Source: Deltaproteobacteria bacterium | Lineage (GTDB): Bacteria; Desulfobacterota; Desulfobaccia; Desulfobaccales; 0-14-0-80-60-11 | Direction of reading: 5' to 3' | DNA: 64,000 nucleotides | NCBI GenBank assembly: GCA_030018495.1 | Contig: JASEFS010000013.1 | Span: 1 to 64,000 of the forward strand | Shown: positions 25,006-34,463 of the stretch, one piece after another | How positions within the stretch are numbered: position 1 is the stretch's first letter | How the letters are laid out: each line of letters starts with the position of its first letter | The notes under the pieces: generated by a model | Told to the model about the DNA's origin: nothing | Databases searched by the model: none | What the model saw: only the letters and a program-made list of their open reading frames with translations | Translations under genes and position numbers: made by a program

Positions 25006-26673
25006 CTATGCCGCGGCGGCCTCATATTCTCCGAACACAGCCCTGAGGGTGTCGCAGACCTCGCCCAGGGTGGCCAGGGCCTTGACAGCTTTCAGAATAG
25101 GCGGCATCAGGTTGGCGTCGCCCGCGGCCGCGGTCTTGAGTTCCGCCAGGGCCTGCTGCACCGCGCCGTTGTCCCTGGTGCTCTTGAGTTCCTTCAGACG
25201 GGCGATCTGGCGATCCGCCACGGCAGGATCGACCTTGAGCAGATCCTTGGGCTTTTCCTCTTCGGCCACCTGGAACTTGTTCAAGCCCACGATGGTGCGT
25301 TCGCCGGACTCGATTTCTTTCTGATAGCGGTAGGCGCTGTCCGCGATCTCCTTCTGGATGAAGCCCTTCTCGATCGCGGCCACGGCCCCGCCCATCTTGT
25401 CGATCTGGTCGATATATTCCTGAGCCTTGGCTTCGATCTGGTCCGTGAGATTTTCTATAAAATACGACCCGGCTATCGGGTCCACCGTATCGCATACCGC
25501 GGTTTCGTGGGCGATGACCTGCTGAGTTCTGAGGGCCACCTGCACGGCCAGCTCCGACGGCAGGGCCAGGGCCTCGTCAAAGGAATTGGTGTGCAGGGAC
25601 TGGGTGCCGCCCAACACCGCGGCCAGGGCCTCATACGCGGTGCGCATGATGTTGTTCAGGGGCTGCTGGGCCGTGAGCGAGCATCCCGCGGTCTGGGTAT
25701 GGAACCTGAGCATCTGGGAGCGGGGGTCCGCGGCCCCGAAGCGCTCCTTCATGATCTTGGCCCACAGTCGCCGGGCCGCCCGGAATTTGGCGATCTCCTC
25801 AAAGAAGTCCAGGTGCGAATTGAAAAAGAAGCTCAGGCGCGGCCCGAACTCGTCCACTTTAAGGCCGGCCTGAATGGCGGCTTCCACATAAGCGATGCCG
25901 TTGGCCAGGGTAAAGGCCACTTCCTGCACCGCGGTGGAGCCGGCCTCCCGGATGTGGTAGCCGCTGATGCTGATGGTGTTCCACTGGGGCACGTTTTCGG
26001 TGCAGTACGCGAAAATGTCGGTGATCAGCCGCATGGAGGGCCGGGGCGCGAAGATATAAGTGCCCCGGGCCGGGTATTCCTTCAAGATATCATTTTGCAC
26101 CGTGCCCCGGAGTTTGTCGAAGGGAACCCCCTGCTTTTCCGCCACCGCCAGATACATGGCCAGGATGACGGCGCACGGGGAGTTGATGGTCATCGAGGTG
26201 CTCACCTGCTCCAGGGGTATCCCCTGGAAGAGCCGTTCGATATCCCACAATGAGTCGATGGCCACGCCCACCTTGCCCACTTCCCCCTGGGCTAGGGGAT
26301 GATCCGAATCGTAGCCGATCTGGGTGGGCAGGTCGAAGGCCACGGACAACCCGGTTTGCCCCGACTTCAGGAGAAAATGGTAGCGTTCGTTGGTCTCCTC
26401 CGCGCTGCCGAAGCCGGCATACTGACGCATGGTCCAATACCGGCCGCGGTAGGCCGTGGGCTGCACCGCGCGGGTGAAGGGATATTGGCCGGGCATACCC
26501 AATTTCTCGATATAATCAAAATCCTGCATGTCCAGAGGAGTATACACCCGGGCCACGGGAATGCCGGAGGTGGTGGCGAACTCCGCTTTTCTCTCCGGCA
26601 TTTTCTTCAAGACCTTCTCTACCTGGGCTTCGTATTTGGCCTTGAGCTCTTGCAACTTCTGGAGATCATCCAT
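25006..26673 (-). CDS. methylmalonyl-CoA mutase, large (N-terminal) catalytic subunit
   Basis: A 555-residue TIM-barrel subunit of the B12-dependent mutase. It has the [14 protein letters not shown] opening, [36 protein letters not shown], and the conserved region around [14 protein letters not shown], with [23 protein letters not shown] and [21 protein letters not shown]. The length matches the large chain of split mutases. The pathway is propionate or succinate metabolism, or dicarboxylic acid degradation; no other members are in the window except the B12 subunit downstream. The ATG is at 26673. Confidence 0.95.
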   Translation of the reverse strand: MDDLQKLQELKAKYEAQVEKVLKKMPERKAEFATTSGIPVARVYTPLDMQDFDYIEKLGMPGQYPFTRAVQPTAYRGRYWTMRQYAGFGSAEETNERYHFLLKSGQTGLSVAFDLPTQIGYDSDHPLAQGEVGKVGVAIDSLWDIERLFQGIPLEQVSTSMTINSPCAVILAMYLAVAEKQGVPFDKLRGTVQNDILKEYPARGTYIFAPRPSMRLITDIFAYCTENVPQWNTISISGYHIREAGSTAVQEVAFTLANGIAYVEAAIQAGLKVDEFGPRLSFFFNSHLDFFEEIAKFRAARRLWAKIMKERFGAADPRSQMLRFHTQTAGCSLTAQQPLNNIMRTAYEALAAVLGGTQSLHTNSFDEALALPSELAVQVALRTQQVIAHETAVCDTVDPIAGSYFIENLTDQIEAKAQEYIDQIDKMGGAVAAIEKGFIQKEIADSAYRYQKEIESGERTIVGLNKFQVAEEEKPKDLLKVDPAVADRQIARLKELKSTRDNGAVQQALAELKTAAAGDANLMPPILKAVKALATLGEVCDTLRAVFGEYEAAAA

Positions 26674-26870
26674 AAGCCTACCTCGCGTTTTTCATTAAGC
26701 TTGGGGATAGCTTGGGATATGGCTTCCCGCCTCCACAAGCGGCTGTTCCACCCCCAAAATAACCTACCGCAAGCCGCGGGTCAAGCCGGAGATGAGGCAA
26801 TTTGAAGGAGATACGCAGGATTTCCGGGCCGGGCCAACGTGAACCGCATTATGGGGGAGTTGACCGTAAT

Positions 26871-26906
26871 AAAAAAGGCCAGCCGCCCTGGCGGACGGCC
26901 GGCCGG
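26871..26906 (-). terminator. terminator after the HMGL-Cache gene
   Basis: A GC-rich stem (GGCCGGCCG-type arm facing CGGCTGGCC) at 26877-26906 is followed on the minus strand by TTTTTT (26876-26871). It lies 22 bases past the stop. Confidence 0.85.
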
Positions 26907-26928
26907 AAAAGGCCGGGATGAGGGGCCT

Positions 26929-28758
26929 CTAAATCTCCCCGTCCTGCTCCATCTTGACCAGGTCTTCGAAGCGGATATCCATGCCCAGGACGCCCTGGAT
27001 TTCATCGTTGTCGTCCCGGATGGGCAGGCTCACCGTGATGCACAGCGCCCCCGTGAAACGGGAGGTGTAAAAATCCGAAACGTAAACCTTGCCGCTCTTT
27101 ATGGGTTCGATGAACCAGGGCCGGTTGGACAGGTCTTCATCCAGGCCCATGGTCTCGTACTTGGCCCGGTCCACGATATGGGTGATGTTGCGGGTGGTCT
27201 TCCGCCCTTCCAGGTTGGTTACATACATGAACTGGATAAAGGGGTTGTTGTCCAGGACGCGCTGCATGACGGGTTCCTGCCGGGCCGGGTCCATGGAGCG
27301 GATTTCCTCGCGCTGGGCCAGGTCTTCGGCCAGGTGCGCCGCCAGCTTGTAAGCCTTGTCTTTGAGCTGGTCGAATTCCGACACGAAAAGCTCCGGCAGG
27401 TACTTTCGGGCCAGCCCTTCCATTTCCTCGTTGGAGATGGAGGTGCACCGGCCGCCTTCGTACCATTCCATGATGCGCTTGTGGATTTTGATTACCCCCG
27501 GATGCATCTTGTCCACCTGGTTGTCGCCGGTCAAATTCAGTTTGGCGTTGATCCAGTGGACGATGCCGGCCTTGCCCGATTTGTCGGTGATGGTGATGGT
27601 CAGGGGTCGCCGCAGAATTTTGGCCGTATCAAAGGCGTTGTAGATTTCTTCGTTCTTCAGGAGGCCGTCGGCGTGGATGCCGGCGCTGGTGGCGTTGAAG
27701 CTGTTGCCCACAAAGGGGAAGTTGGGCGGAATGCGGTAGTGCAGCTCCCGCTCGAAATACTCGGCGATGTCGGTGATCACCGTGGTGTCGATGCCGTCGT
27801 TGCTGCCCCGGAAGCCGATGTATTCCATGATCAGTGCTTCGATGGGAGTATTGCCGGTGCGCTCCCCGAAGCCCAGCAGAGTGCCGTTCACCGCGCCGCA
27901 GCCATAGAGCCAGGCCGTGACCCCGTTGATGAAGACTTTGTGAAAGTCGTTGTGGCCGTGCCATTCCATCAGATGGCCGGGCACGCCGGCGTCTTCGATC
28001 ATGGCCCGCACCAGCCGGGGGACGCTCCGGGGCAGCGCGGCGCCGGGGTAGGGCACCCCGAAACCCATGGTGTCGCACAGGCGGATCTTCACGTCGATGC
28101 CGCTTTCTTCCCGGAGGCGCATCAGTTCCAGGGCAAACGGGACACAAAAGCCGTAGATGTCGGCCCGGGTGATGTCTTCGAAATGGCAGCGGGGCACGAT
28201 GCCGTGGTCCAGCGCGGCTCTGGCGATATTCAGATACTCTTCCATGGCCCGGCGCCGGTTCCAGTTCAGCTTGAGGAAGATATGATAGTCGGAAACGGAA
28301 GTCAGGATGCCGGTCTCCCTCAGGCCCATGTCTTTCACCAGGGTCAGGTCCGCAGGGTTGGCCCTTATCCAGCCGGTGATCTCCGGGAAGAGATAGCCCC
28401 GCTCCCGGCAGCGCTCCACCGCTTCCTTGTCCTTGGCGCTGTACAGGAAGAATTCGCTCTGGCGGATAATGCCCTTGGGGCCGCCCAAGCGGTGCAGCAT
28501 GTCGAAGATATCGACGATCTGCTTCACGGTGTAAGGCGGCCGGGCCTGCTGCCCGTCCCGGAAAGTGGTGTCCGTGATGAGCATCTGCTCCGGCGGCTGG
28601 GGCATGACGAATTTATAGTCAAAATCGATGCGGCCGATTTCCGTGTACGGAAAAATATCCCGCATCAAATTGGGTTCTTCCACCTCGACGAGGCGGTGCC
28701 GCCAAAAATGGCTGTGCTCATGGTCCAAAAGCCGCCGATCAGGATTCCAACGTGCCAT
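26929..28758 (-). CDS. HMGL-like carboxyltransferase (candidate Re-citrate synthase) with C-terminal Cache-like domain
   Basis: A 609-residue DRE-TIM enzyme related to isopropylmalate, homocitrate and Re-citrate synthases. ITDTTFRDGQQARPPYT (R67, D68) is the signature of the acetyl-CoA condensing group, and HGHND (about 266-270) supplies metal-binding histidines. Many such proteins are mislabelled histone-lysine methyltransferase; the Re-citrate synthase of Clostridium kluyveri and Desulfovibrio belongs to this group, so citrate formation is the leading idea. The C-terminal 110 residues (about 495-605) look like a Cache/PAS sensor domain: FMYVTNLEGRKTTRNIT, NRPWFIEPIKSGKVYVSDF, ITVSLPI and GVLGMDIRF. 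It precedes the mutase genes on the other side. The start is ATG 28758. Confidence 0.75.
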   Translation of the reverse strand: MARWNPDRRLLDHEHSHFWRHRLVEVEEPNLMRDIFPYTEIGRIDFDYKFVMPQPPEQMLITDTTFRDGQQARPPYTVKQIVDIFDMLHRLGGPKGIIRQSEFFLYSAKDKEAVERCRERGYLFPEITGWIRANPADLTLVKDMGLRETGILTSVSDYHIFLKLNWNRRRAMEEYLNIARAALDHGIVPRCHFEDITRADIYGFCVPFALELMRLREESGIDVKIRLCDTMGFGVPYPGAALPRSVPRLVRAMIEDAGVPGHLMEWHGHNDFHKVFINGVTAWLYGCGAVNGTLLGFGERTGNTPIEALIMEYIGFRGSNDGIDTTVITDIAEYFERELHYRIPPNFPFVGNSFNATSAGIHADGLLKNEEIYNAFDTAKILRRPLTITITDKSGKAGIVHWINAKLNLTGDNQVDKMHPGVIKIHKRIMEWYEGGRCTSISNEEMEGLARKYLPELFVSEFDQLKDKAYKLAAHLAEDLAQREEIRSMDPARQEPVMQRVLDNNPFIQFMYVTNLEGRKTTRNITHIVDRAKYETMGLDEDLSNRPWFIEPIKSGKVYVSDFYTSRFTGALCITVSLPIRDDNDEIQGVLGMDIRFEDLVKMEQDGEI

Positions 28759-28774
28759 AATTTCCTTCCATTTC

Positions 28775-28854
28775 GTTCAGTTTTCAGTTTTCAGTTTCCA
28801 GTTTTCCGTAAAGCAGGTCTTGCCACGGAAAACGGTAAACGGTAAACGGAAAAC
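28775..28854. repeat. heptanucleotide arrays in inverted pair (GTTTTCA / ACGGAAA)
   Basis: About five GTTTTCA-type units at 28775-28810 are followed by about four ACGGAAA/ACGGTAA units at 28826-28854. The two arrays are partly complementary (GTTTTCCGT against ACGGAAAAC), so a hairpin is possible in this 100-base gap. Confidence 0.7.
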
Positions 28855-28858
28855 GATC

Positions 28859-30640
28859 TTATTTTTCCAGTCTCAAACCCAATTCCAACAGCTGCTCCGT
28901 CTCCACCTTGGCCGGGGCCCGGGTCATGAGGCAAGCGGCTTTCTGGGTCTTGGGAAACGCGATTACTTCCCGGATGGACTTGACTCCGCAGAGAATGGCC
29001 ACCAGGCGATCGAACCCGAAGGCCACGCCTCCGTGGGGCGGCGCGCCGTAATCCAGGGCCTCCAATAGAAAGCCGAATTTTTCTTCAGCCTCTTCTTTAG
29101 AGAGCCCCAACACGTCGAACACCTTGTCCTGAACGTCCCGCCGGTAGTTGCGGATGCTGCCGCCGCCGATTTCCTGGCCGTTCAACACCAGGTCGTAGGC
29201 CCGGGCCCGCACCTTCTCGGGCTTGGTGCCCAGCAGAGGAATGTCTTCCTCCCAGGGCGCGGTGAAGGGATGGTGCACGGCTACGTGGCGCCGTTCCTCG
29301 TGGTCATATTCCACTAAAGGGAATTCAGTGACCCACACCAGGTTGTAAGCGCCTTCCGGGATGAGCCCCTCACGCTGCCCCAGGTGCAGGCGTATCTGGC
29401 CCAACGCGGTGTTGGCCACCATAGGGCTGTCGGCCACAAACAGGATCAGGTCCCCTTCCCGGGCCTGAAGCCGCTCGTTAATGGCGGACTTGACCCCTTC
29501 CGGGAAATATTTGGCCAAGGGGGATTGCCAGCCGTTGGCCTGGAGCTTCACCCAGGCCATGCCCCGGGCGCCGTAAACCCCGGCCAAATCGATGAGGTCG
29601 TCCAGGTCCTTGCGGGACAGCCTGGCCATTCCAGGGGCGCATAGAGTCTTGACTATGCCGCCCTGATCCACCACCTCCCGGAATTGACGAAATTCCGCTT
29701 CCTTGGCCAGGTCCGTGACGCTGTTCAATTCCAGCCCGAACCGCATGTCAGGGCGGTCCAGTCCGAACCGGGCCATACACTCGGCATAGGTCAGGCGGGG
29801 AAAGGGCAAGGCCAGGTCAAGGTCGAGCAGTTCCTTAAACAGGGAGGCCATGAGCCCTTCCACTACCCGGAAGATGTCTTCTTCAGTGATGAAGGACATC
29901 TCCATGTCAATTTGGGTGAATTCCGGCTGGCGGTCGGCCCGCAGGTCCTCGTCCCGGAAACAGCGGCAGATCTGGTAATAGCGCTCCAGCCCGGCCACCA
30001 TCAGAAGCTGCTTGAACAATTGGGGCGATTGGGGCAGGGCGTAGAACTGGCCGGGGTTGACCCGGCTGGGCACCAGGTAATCTCTGGCCCCTTCCGGCGT
30101 GCTCCGGGTGAGGATAGGGGTCTCCACTTCGATAAACCCCTGGCCGTTCAGGTACTGCCGGGTCACCTGAGCAGCCCGGTGCCGGAAAAGGATGTTTTTC
30201 ATAACCAGGGGCCGGCGCAAATCCAAGTAGCGGTACTTCAGCCGCAGGGTCTCGGAAACGTCCACCCGGAAGTCTTCCAATTCAAAGGGAGGCGTTTTGG
30301 CCGCGTTCAAGATGCGCAGCTCCTCCACCAGCACCTCGATCTCCCCGGTTTCCATCTGAGGATTCACCATGTCCGGGGGCCGGGGCTGCACCACGCCCCG
30401 CACCGCCATGACCCACTCGTCCCGGAGCGCGCCGGCTTTCTTATGCGTGTCAGGCTGCACTTCCGGATTGAACACCACCTGGGTCATCCCCTCCCGGTCC
30501 CGCAAATCCACAAAAATGACGCCGCCATGATCCCGGGCGCGCTGCACCCACCCCATGAGCACCACTTCTTTACCCACGTCCGAGATTCTTAAACCTCCGC
30601 AGGAATGGGTGCGTTCAAGCCCCTCTAACGATTCCAGCAC
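28859..30640 (-). CDS. aspS: aspartate--tRNA ligase
   Basis: Bacterial-type class II aspartyl-tRNA synthetase, 593 residues. Present are the N-terminal OB anticodon-binding domain (VVLMGWVQRARDHGGVIFVDLRDREG), class II core motif 2 (CFRDEDLRADRQPEFTQID), GAD insertion, and motif 3 (GVAFGFDRLVAILCG). It starts at GTG 30640, one base after the hisS stop, with its AGGAAGGA ribosome-binding site inside the end of hisS; the two are translationally coupled. Whether it is discriminating or also charges tRNA-Asn is not visible here. Confidence 0.97.
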   Translation of the reverse strand: MLESLEGLERTHSCGGLRISDVGKEVVLMGWVQRARDHGGVIFVDLRDREGMTQVVFNPEVQPDTHKKAGALRDEWVMAVRGVVQPRPPDMVNPQMETGEIEVLVEELRILNAAKTPPFELEDFRVDVSETLRLKYRYLDLRRPLVMKNILFRHRAAQVTRQYLNGQGFIEVETPILTRSTPEGARDYLVPSRVNPGQFYALPQSPQLFKQLLMVAGLERYYQICRCFRDEDLRADRQPEFTQIDMEMSFITEEDIFRVVEGLMASLFKELLDLDLALPFPRLTYAECMARFGLDRPDMRFGLELNSVTDLAKEAEFRQFREVVDQGGIVKTLCAPGMARLSRKDLDDLIDLAGVYGARGMAWVKLQANGWQSPLAKYFPEGVKSAINERLQAREGDLILFVADSPMVANTALGQIRLHLGQREGLIPEGAYNLVWVTEFPLVEYDHEERRHVAVHHPFTAPWEEDIPLLGTKPEKVRARAYDLVLNGQEIGGGSIRNYRRDVQDKVFDVLGLSKEEAEEKFGFLLEALDYGAPPHGGVAFGFDRLVAILCGVKSIREVIAFPKTQKAACLMTRAPAKVETEQLLELGLRLEK

Positions 30641-30641
30641 C

Positions 30642-31910
30642 TCAGTTTCCTTCCTCAGCCGCGGCCAGGTTTTTGAGGGCGGATTTGAGCTCCATAATGC
30701 GAATCGATTCCTGGGAGCCGCTTTTCATGTCCCGCACCACAATTTCTCCCGCAGCCAGTTCCCTGTCTCCCAATATCGCCACCCACCTGGCCCCCAGCCG
30801 GTCGGCCAGGGACATTTGGGCCTTCAAGGACCTGCCGTCGAAGTCCATCTCTGCGGCCAGTCCTGCACCTCTCAGCTCCTGTACCAGGGTCAGACACCGC
30901 TCCAAAGCCGACCGGCCCAGAGCCGCCAGAAAAACGCTCTGGTCGGCGCTCCGGCCCTCCGCTTCGGGCAGGACTTCCAGCAGCCGGTCTTCCCCGATAG
31001 CAAAGCCGAACCCCGGCAGGTCAGGCCCGCCCAACTCCCGGATCAGACCGTTGTAGCGCCCGCCCCCGGCCACCGCGTCCTGCGCGCCGAGTGCCGCCGC
31101 GGTTACTTCGAACGCGGTGCGGGTATAATAGTCCAACCCCCGCACCAGCCGCGGCTGCTCCTCAAAATCGATGCCGAATTGTTCGAGGAGGGTCAGCACC
31201 CTTGAGTAATGACGGCTGCAGGCCTCGCAGAGGGAATCTTTCAGGACCGGCGCGGTTTTGAGCAGCTCCCGGCAGGTCTGCGACTTGCAGTCCAGCACCC
31301 GCAAGGGGTTGACCTCCCGGCGGCGCAGGCAGTCCGGGCACCAGCCCTCCCGGCTGAACAGGAAGAGCTTCAATTTGGCCTTGAAATCCTCCTGGCATTC
31401 GGGACAGCCCAGAGAGTTGACAAGCAGCCGCAGGTTGCTTAACTTGAGGCGGCCCAGAATCTCCCAAAGCATGAGGATCACTTCCGCGTCCAGCTCCGGG
31501 GCGTCAGAGCCCAAGGCCTCGCAGTTGATCTGGTAAAACTGCCGGTAGCGCCCTTTTTGAGGCCGCTCATAGCGGAACATGGGGCCCATGAGGAAGTACT
31601 TTTTGACCCCGGCGCCTTTCTCCAGGCGGTTTTCCAAAAAGGCCCTGACCACCTGGGCGGTGGCTTCGGGCCGCAGGGTCACCGAATCCCCGTGCCGGTC
31701 GATAAAGGTGTACATTTCTTTGGCCACGATATCGGTGTCCGTGCCGATGGAGCGCGCGAAGAGCTCCGTGCGCTCCAAAAGCGGCAGGCGCAGCTCGCGG
31801 TAGCCGTAAAGTCGAAAAACTTCACGGGCCGTCGTCTCCACCCACTGCCACCGTTCGGATTCCGGCGGCAGGATATCCTTCATGCCGCGCACGGCGCGAA
31901 TCAATGCCAT
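30642..31910 (-). CDS. hisS: histidine--tRNA ligase
   Basis: Class II histidyl-tRNA synthetase, 422 residues, normal length. Motif 1 (MKDILPPESERWQWVE), motif 2 (GPMFRYERPQKGRYRQFYQIN), the histidine-specific LVRGLDYYTRTAFEV and motif 3 (GFGFAIGEDRLLEVL) are all seen. The C-terminal anticodon-binding domain follows. It has a cysteine-rich insert (CPECQEDFKAKL, WCPDCLRRREVNPLRVLDCK) of the zinc-knuckle kind found in some bacterial HisRS. aspS follows 1 base later in the operon. Confidence 0.96.
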   Translation of the reverse strand: MALIRAVRGMKDILPPESERWQWVETTAREVFRLYGYRELRLPLLERTELFARSIGTDTDIVAKEMYTFIDRHGDSVTLRPEATAQVVRAFLENRLEKGAGVKKYFLMGPMFRYERPQKGRYRQFYQINCEALGSDAPELDAEVILMLWEILGRLKLSNLRLLVNSLGCPECQEDFKAKLKLFLFSREGWCPDCLRRREVNPLRVLDCKSQTCRELLKTAPVLKDSLCEACSRHYSRVLTLLEQFGIDFEEQPRLVRGLDYYTRTAFEVTAAALGAQDAVAGGGRYNGLIRELGGPDLPGFGFAIGEDRLLEVLPEAEGRSADQSVFLAALGRSALERCLTLVQELRGAGLAAEMDFDGRSLKAQMSLADRLGARWVAILGDRELAAGEIVVRDMKSGSQESIRIMELKSALKNLAAAEEGN

Positions 31911-32054
31911 AGCTGCTTACCTAAAAATAATAAACTTAATCAAATCAGCGCCAAGATGCAATATGATTTATGTCTCCGCCCGTCCCCGGCATGGACGACC
32001 CTTCAATGCAAGGGCAGGAAGACCCTTTTCCAGCTTGCGCAAATTAGTCTAAAT

Positions 32055-32075
32055 GCACAGGCGGGACGCCTGTGC
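32055..32075. repeat. palindromic repeat (GCACAGGC family)
   Basis: GCACAGGCG-GGA-CGCCTGTGC, a 9-bp arm palindrome in the 288-base gap upstream of hisS. The rest of that gap shows no gene. Confidence 0.7.
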
Positions 32076-32198
32076 CAGCCACCGCCGGATGGGCTGCATG
32101 ACCGCACCCATCCGAGGAAGCAAGGCAGGCCGGGCAATTGCCCTTGACATCGCCAAGAGGTCCAGGTAAGGGGAAGGGAAACCACGCCGGAGAACTCC

Positions 32199-32402
32199 AT
32201 GCCTTATGTGAATATCAAGATAACCAGGGAAGGAGCCACCCCGGAACAAAAGCTCCAGCTCATCCAGGGTGCAACCAGACTGCTGCAGGAGGTCCTGGGG
32301 AAAAACCCTCAAACCACCGTGGTGGTAATCGATGAAGTCGACACCGACAACTGGGGGATCGGTGGGGAAAGCGTCACCGCGCGCAGAAAGCGGGGAGAAT
32401 AA
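32199..32402 (+). CDS. 4-oxalocrotonate tautomerase family protein
   Basis: A 67-residue member of the tautomerase superfamily, whose N-terminal proline (P1 after Met removal) acts as the catalytic base. It starts MPYVNIKITREG, and the second half has VVVIDEVDTDNWGIGG, as in 4-OT. The C-terminus is basic (TARRKRGE). Small isomerases of this type act on 2-hydroxymuconate-like compounds; the native substrate is unknown. It is an isolated gene flanked by repeats on both sides. Confidence 0.9.
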   Translation: MPYVNIKITREGATPEQKLQLIQGATRLLQEVLGKNPQTTVVVIDEVDTDNWGIGGESVTARRKRGE

Positions 32403-32405
32403 TAG

Positions 32406-32459
32406 GAGTGGTCAGGGGTCAGGGGTCAGGGGCTAAGAGATTTGGGATCAGGCAGGGGT
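32406..32459. repeat. heptanucleotide array (GGTCAGG type)
   Basis: Three perfect GGTCAGG units and several degenerate ones follow the tautomerase stop. The unit matches, in part, the array near 1464-1532 and the one at 58693-58714. Confidence 0.7.
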
Positions 32460-32502
32460 TATAAATCATTGGACCTGCTCTGGCCTTAATTCCAACCGGG
32501 TG

Positions 32503-32552
32503 GCACAGGCTTTCCAGCCTGTGCACTCAGGGGCAAGAGCCCGTGCTCCCGA
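32503..32552. repeat. palindromic repeat, decayed composite copy
   Basis: GCACAGGCT-TTCC-AGCCTGTGC (32503-32524) is followed by the remains of the second palindrome, GGGCAAGAGCCCGTGCTCCCGA, the same right-hand end as the copy at 631-686. Confidence 0.65.
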
Positions 32553-32642
32553 ATTCCTATCTGAGGGGAGTTCGAGGAGAGGGCGGGGGCCTTCTATCTC
32601 CTGGTACTCCCTTCGAATTAGCTATTCCATAATACTATTGTT

Positions 32643-33596
32643 TTAAAATTGAATTTCGAAGAGCGAGCTGATGGAATCCTCCTGATGGATGCCGGTTATG
32701 GCCCGGGCCAGCAGGTGTGAAACCGTGAGCTGGACGATCTTGGAGGACTTTTTCGCTTCTTCGGAGAGCGGAATGGTGTCGGTCACCACCAGTCGGTTCA
32801 GGTCGGATTTTTGGATGCGGTCCACCGCGGGGCCGGAGAGCACCGCGTGGGTGCAGCAGGCGTTGACATTCAAGGCTCCGTGACCCTTAATGACCTGGGC
32901 CGCCTGGGTCAGGGTGCCGGCGGTGTCCACGATATCGTCCATAATCACCACCTCTTTGCCCAGAACGTCGCCGATGAGGTTCATGGCCTTGGCCTTGCCC
33001 GGCGCGTCCCGCCGCTTGTCGATCAGCCCCAAAGTCGCGCCCAGGCGCTTGGCGTAAGCCCGGGCCCGGGCCACGCCGCCGGCGTCCGGGGAGACGATGG
33101 CCAAGTCGTTCTTGAAATGGTCGTGAATATAGGGAATCATCACAGGCGAGCCGTAGAGGTTGTCCACCGGGATGTCGAAAAACCCCTGTATCTGGCCCAC
33201 GTGCAGGTCCATAGTGAGGATGCGGCTGGCCCCTGCGGTGGTGATGAGGTCGGCCACCAGCTTGGCGGTGATGGGGACGCGGGGCGCCACCTTGCGGTCC
33301 TGGCGGGCATAGCCGAAATAGGGAATCACCGCGGTGATGCGCCGGGCCGAGGCCCTTTTCACCGCGTCGATCATGATCAGCAGCTCCATCAAATTCTGAT
33401 TGGCCGGCGGGCAGGTGGGCTGAATCAGGAAGACGTCCCGGCCGCGTACATTTTCGCCTATCTCCACCCGGATTTCGCTGTCGCTGAACGTCGTCACCAG
33501 GGCCTGGCCCAAGGGCACCTTAAGATGCGCGCAGATTTTCTGGGCCAACTCCGGATTGGCGTTGCCCGTAAAGATACGCAGATCATTATTCAGCAT
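32643..33596 (-). CDS. prs: ribose-phosphate pyrophosphokinase
   Basis: PRPP synthetase, 317 residues, the normal length. It makes phosphoribosyl pyrophosphate from ribose 5-phosphate and ATP for nucleotide, histidine and tryptophan synthesis. Signatures are present: [31 protein letters not shown], the metal-binding [18 protein letters not shown], and the PRPP loop [18 protein letters not shown]. Monocistronic; no strong terminator is visible after its stop. Confidence 0.97.
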   Translation of the reverse strand: MLNNDLRIFTGNANPELAQKICAHLKVPLGQALVTTFSDSEIRVEIGENVRGRDVFLIQPTCPPANQNLMELLIMIDAVKRASARRITAVIPYFGYARQDRKVAPRVPITAKLVADLITTAGASRILTMDLHVGQIQGFFDIPVDNLYGSPVMIPYIHDHFKNDLAIVSPDAGGVARARAYAKRLGATLGLIDKRRDAPGKAKAMNLIGDVLGKEVVIMDDIVDTAGTLTQAAQVIKGHGALNVNACCTHAVLSGPAVDRIQKSDLNRLVVTDTIPLSEEAKKSSKIVQLTVSHLLARAITGIHQEDSISSLFEIQF

Positions 33597-33657
33597 GTGG
33601 GATTTATTCCTTGGATATCATTGGGGATTGATGCGTATCCCATCAGGGGTCGGCGCG

Positions 33658-34356
33658 TTATATTAAATCAAACGGCAGAGATTCGGCAAGGGTAATTTCG
33701 GGGGGAGTGACAATTTCCTGGAAAACCGCGATCTTTACGCCATTGTTGTGGGCCCTGGCTAATTCTGCGGCATAGGCGGGGTCAACCCTGGCTGCCGGAC
33801 GGAAAATTTCCGCATCGCCCCGTTGCACCACAAAGATCTGCCAGCATTCGTGGCCCTGGCGGGCGAGAGCCTGCAACTCCAGGAGATGGCGGCGCCCCCG
33901 GCTGGTAACCCCATCCGGAAACAACGCCACTCCATTCTCCACCCAGGTAACGCTTTTCACTTCTATGAACAGAAGATGCCCGCCTGCGTCCGCCACGAAA
34001 TCCAGGCGCCCGCCGCCGAAGAGGGTGACTTCGGGCCGGCAGCGCACCAGCGGCGGACATCCGGGCAGCCCCGGCCCTTGCAGGGCTTTGCCGATCAGGC
34101 GGTTGGGCACCAAAGTGTCGATGCAGGTCCAGCCGTCGGCAATCCGGGAAAAGCGCCAGGTGTAGAGGGTCTTGCGGCCGGAGCGCGCGTCTCTGGTCAG
34201 CAGGAGCTCCAGGCCGGGAGCCATACAGCCCGTCAGGGCCCCGGAGTTGGGCACATGCACCCAGACGCGCTCCCCTCCGGTCAATTCCACTTCCGCCAAA
34301 AACCGCTTTTCCCGGCGCAGGAAAAGGCCGGGAATCAAAGGGGAATCAAAGCGCAC
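33658..34356 (-). CDS. sfsA: SfsA family DNA/RNA nuclease
   Basis: A 232-residue protein of the SfsA family (formerly sugar fermentation stimulation protein), now known as an OB-fold plus PD-(D/E)XK nuclease. Visible: HVPNSGALTGCM, the DFVADAGGHLLFIEVKSVTW catalytic stretch (D...EVK), FPDGVTSRGRRHLLEL and the C-terminal VDPAYAAELARAHNNGVKI. The biological substrate is unknown. It begins at ATG 34356; the stop lies 61 bases from the prs start. Confidence 0.92.
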   Translation of the reverse strand: MRFDSPLIPGLFLRREKRFLAEVELTGGERVWVHVPNSGALTGCMAPGLELLLTRDARSGRKTLYTWRFSRIADGWTCIDTLVPNRLIGKALQGPGLPGCPPLVRCRPEVTLFGGGRLDFVADAGGHLLFIEVKSVTWVENGVALFPDGVTSRGRRHLLELQALARQGHECWQIFVVQRGDAEIFRPAARVDPAYAAELARAHNNGVKIAVFQEIVTPPEITLAESLPFDLI

Positions 34357-34429
34357 GGAAGAAAGGGAAGCTTGCAGGATTTAAGCGGTTAGGCCGGTAG
34401 CGTTTTAGCGGGCCTTCCTTTGAATTTTA

Positions 34430-34462
34430 ACCGAAAACTGAAAACTGAAAACCGAAAACCGC
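34430..34462. repeat. heptanucleotide array (ACTGAAA/ACCGAAA)
   Basis: Four and a half 7-base units ACCGAAA/ACTGAAA lie between sfsA and the outer-membrane protein gene. It is the complement type of the GTTTTCA array at 28775, so the same unit recurs 6 kb away. Confidence 0.75.
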
Positions 34463-34463
34463 C

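Noticed and set aside
26839-28845. 668-codon plus-strand frame across the HMGL gene
   Set aside because: It is the opposite strand of the HMGL gene; the minus frame has clear enzyme motifs, the plus frame does not.
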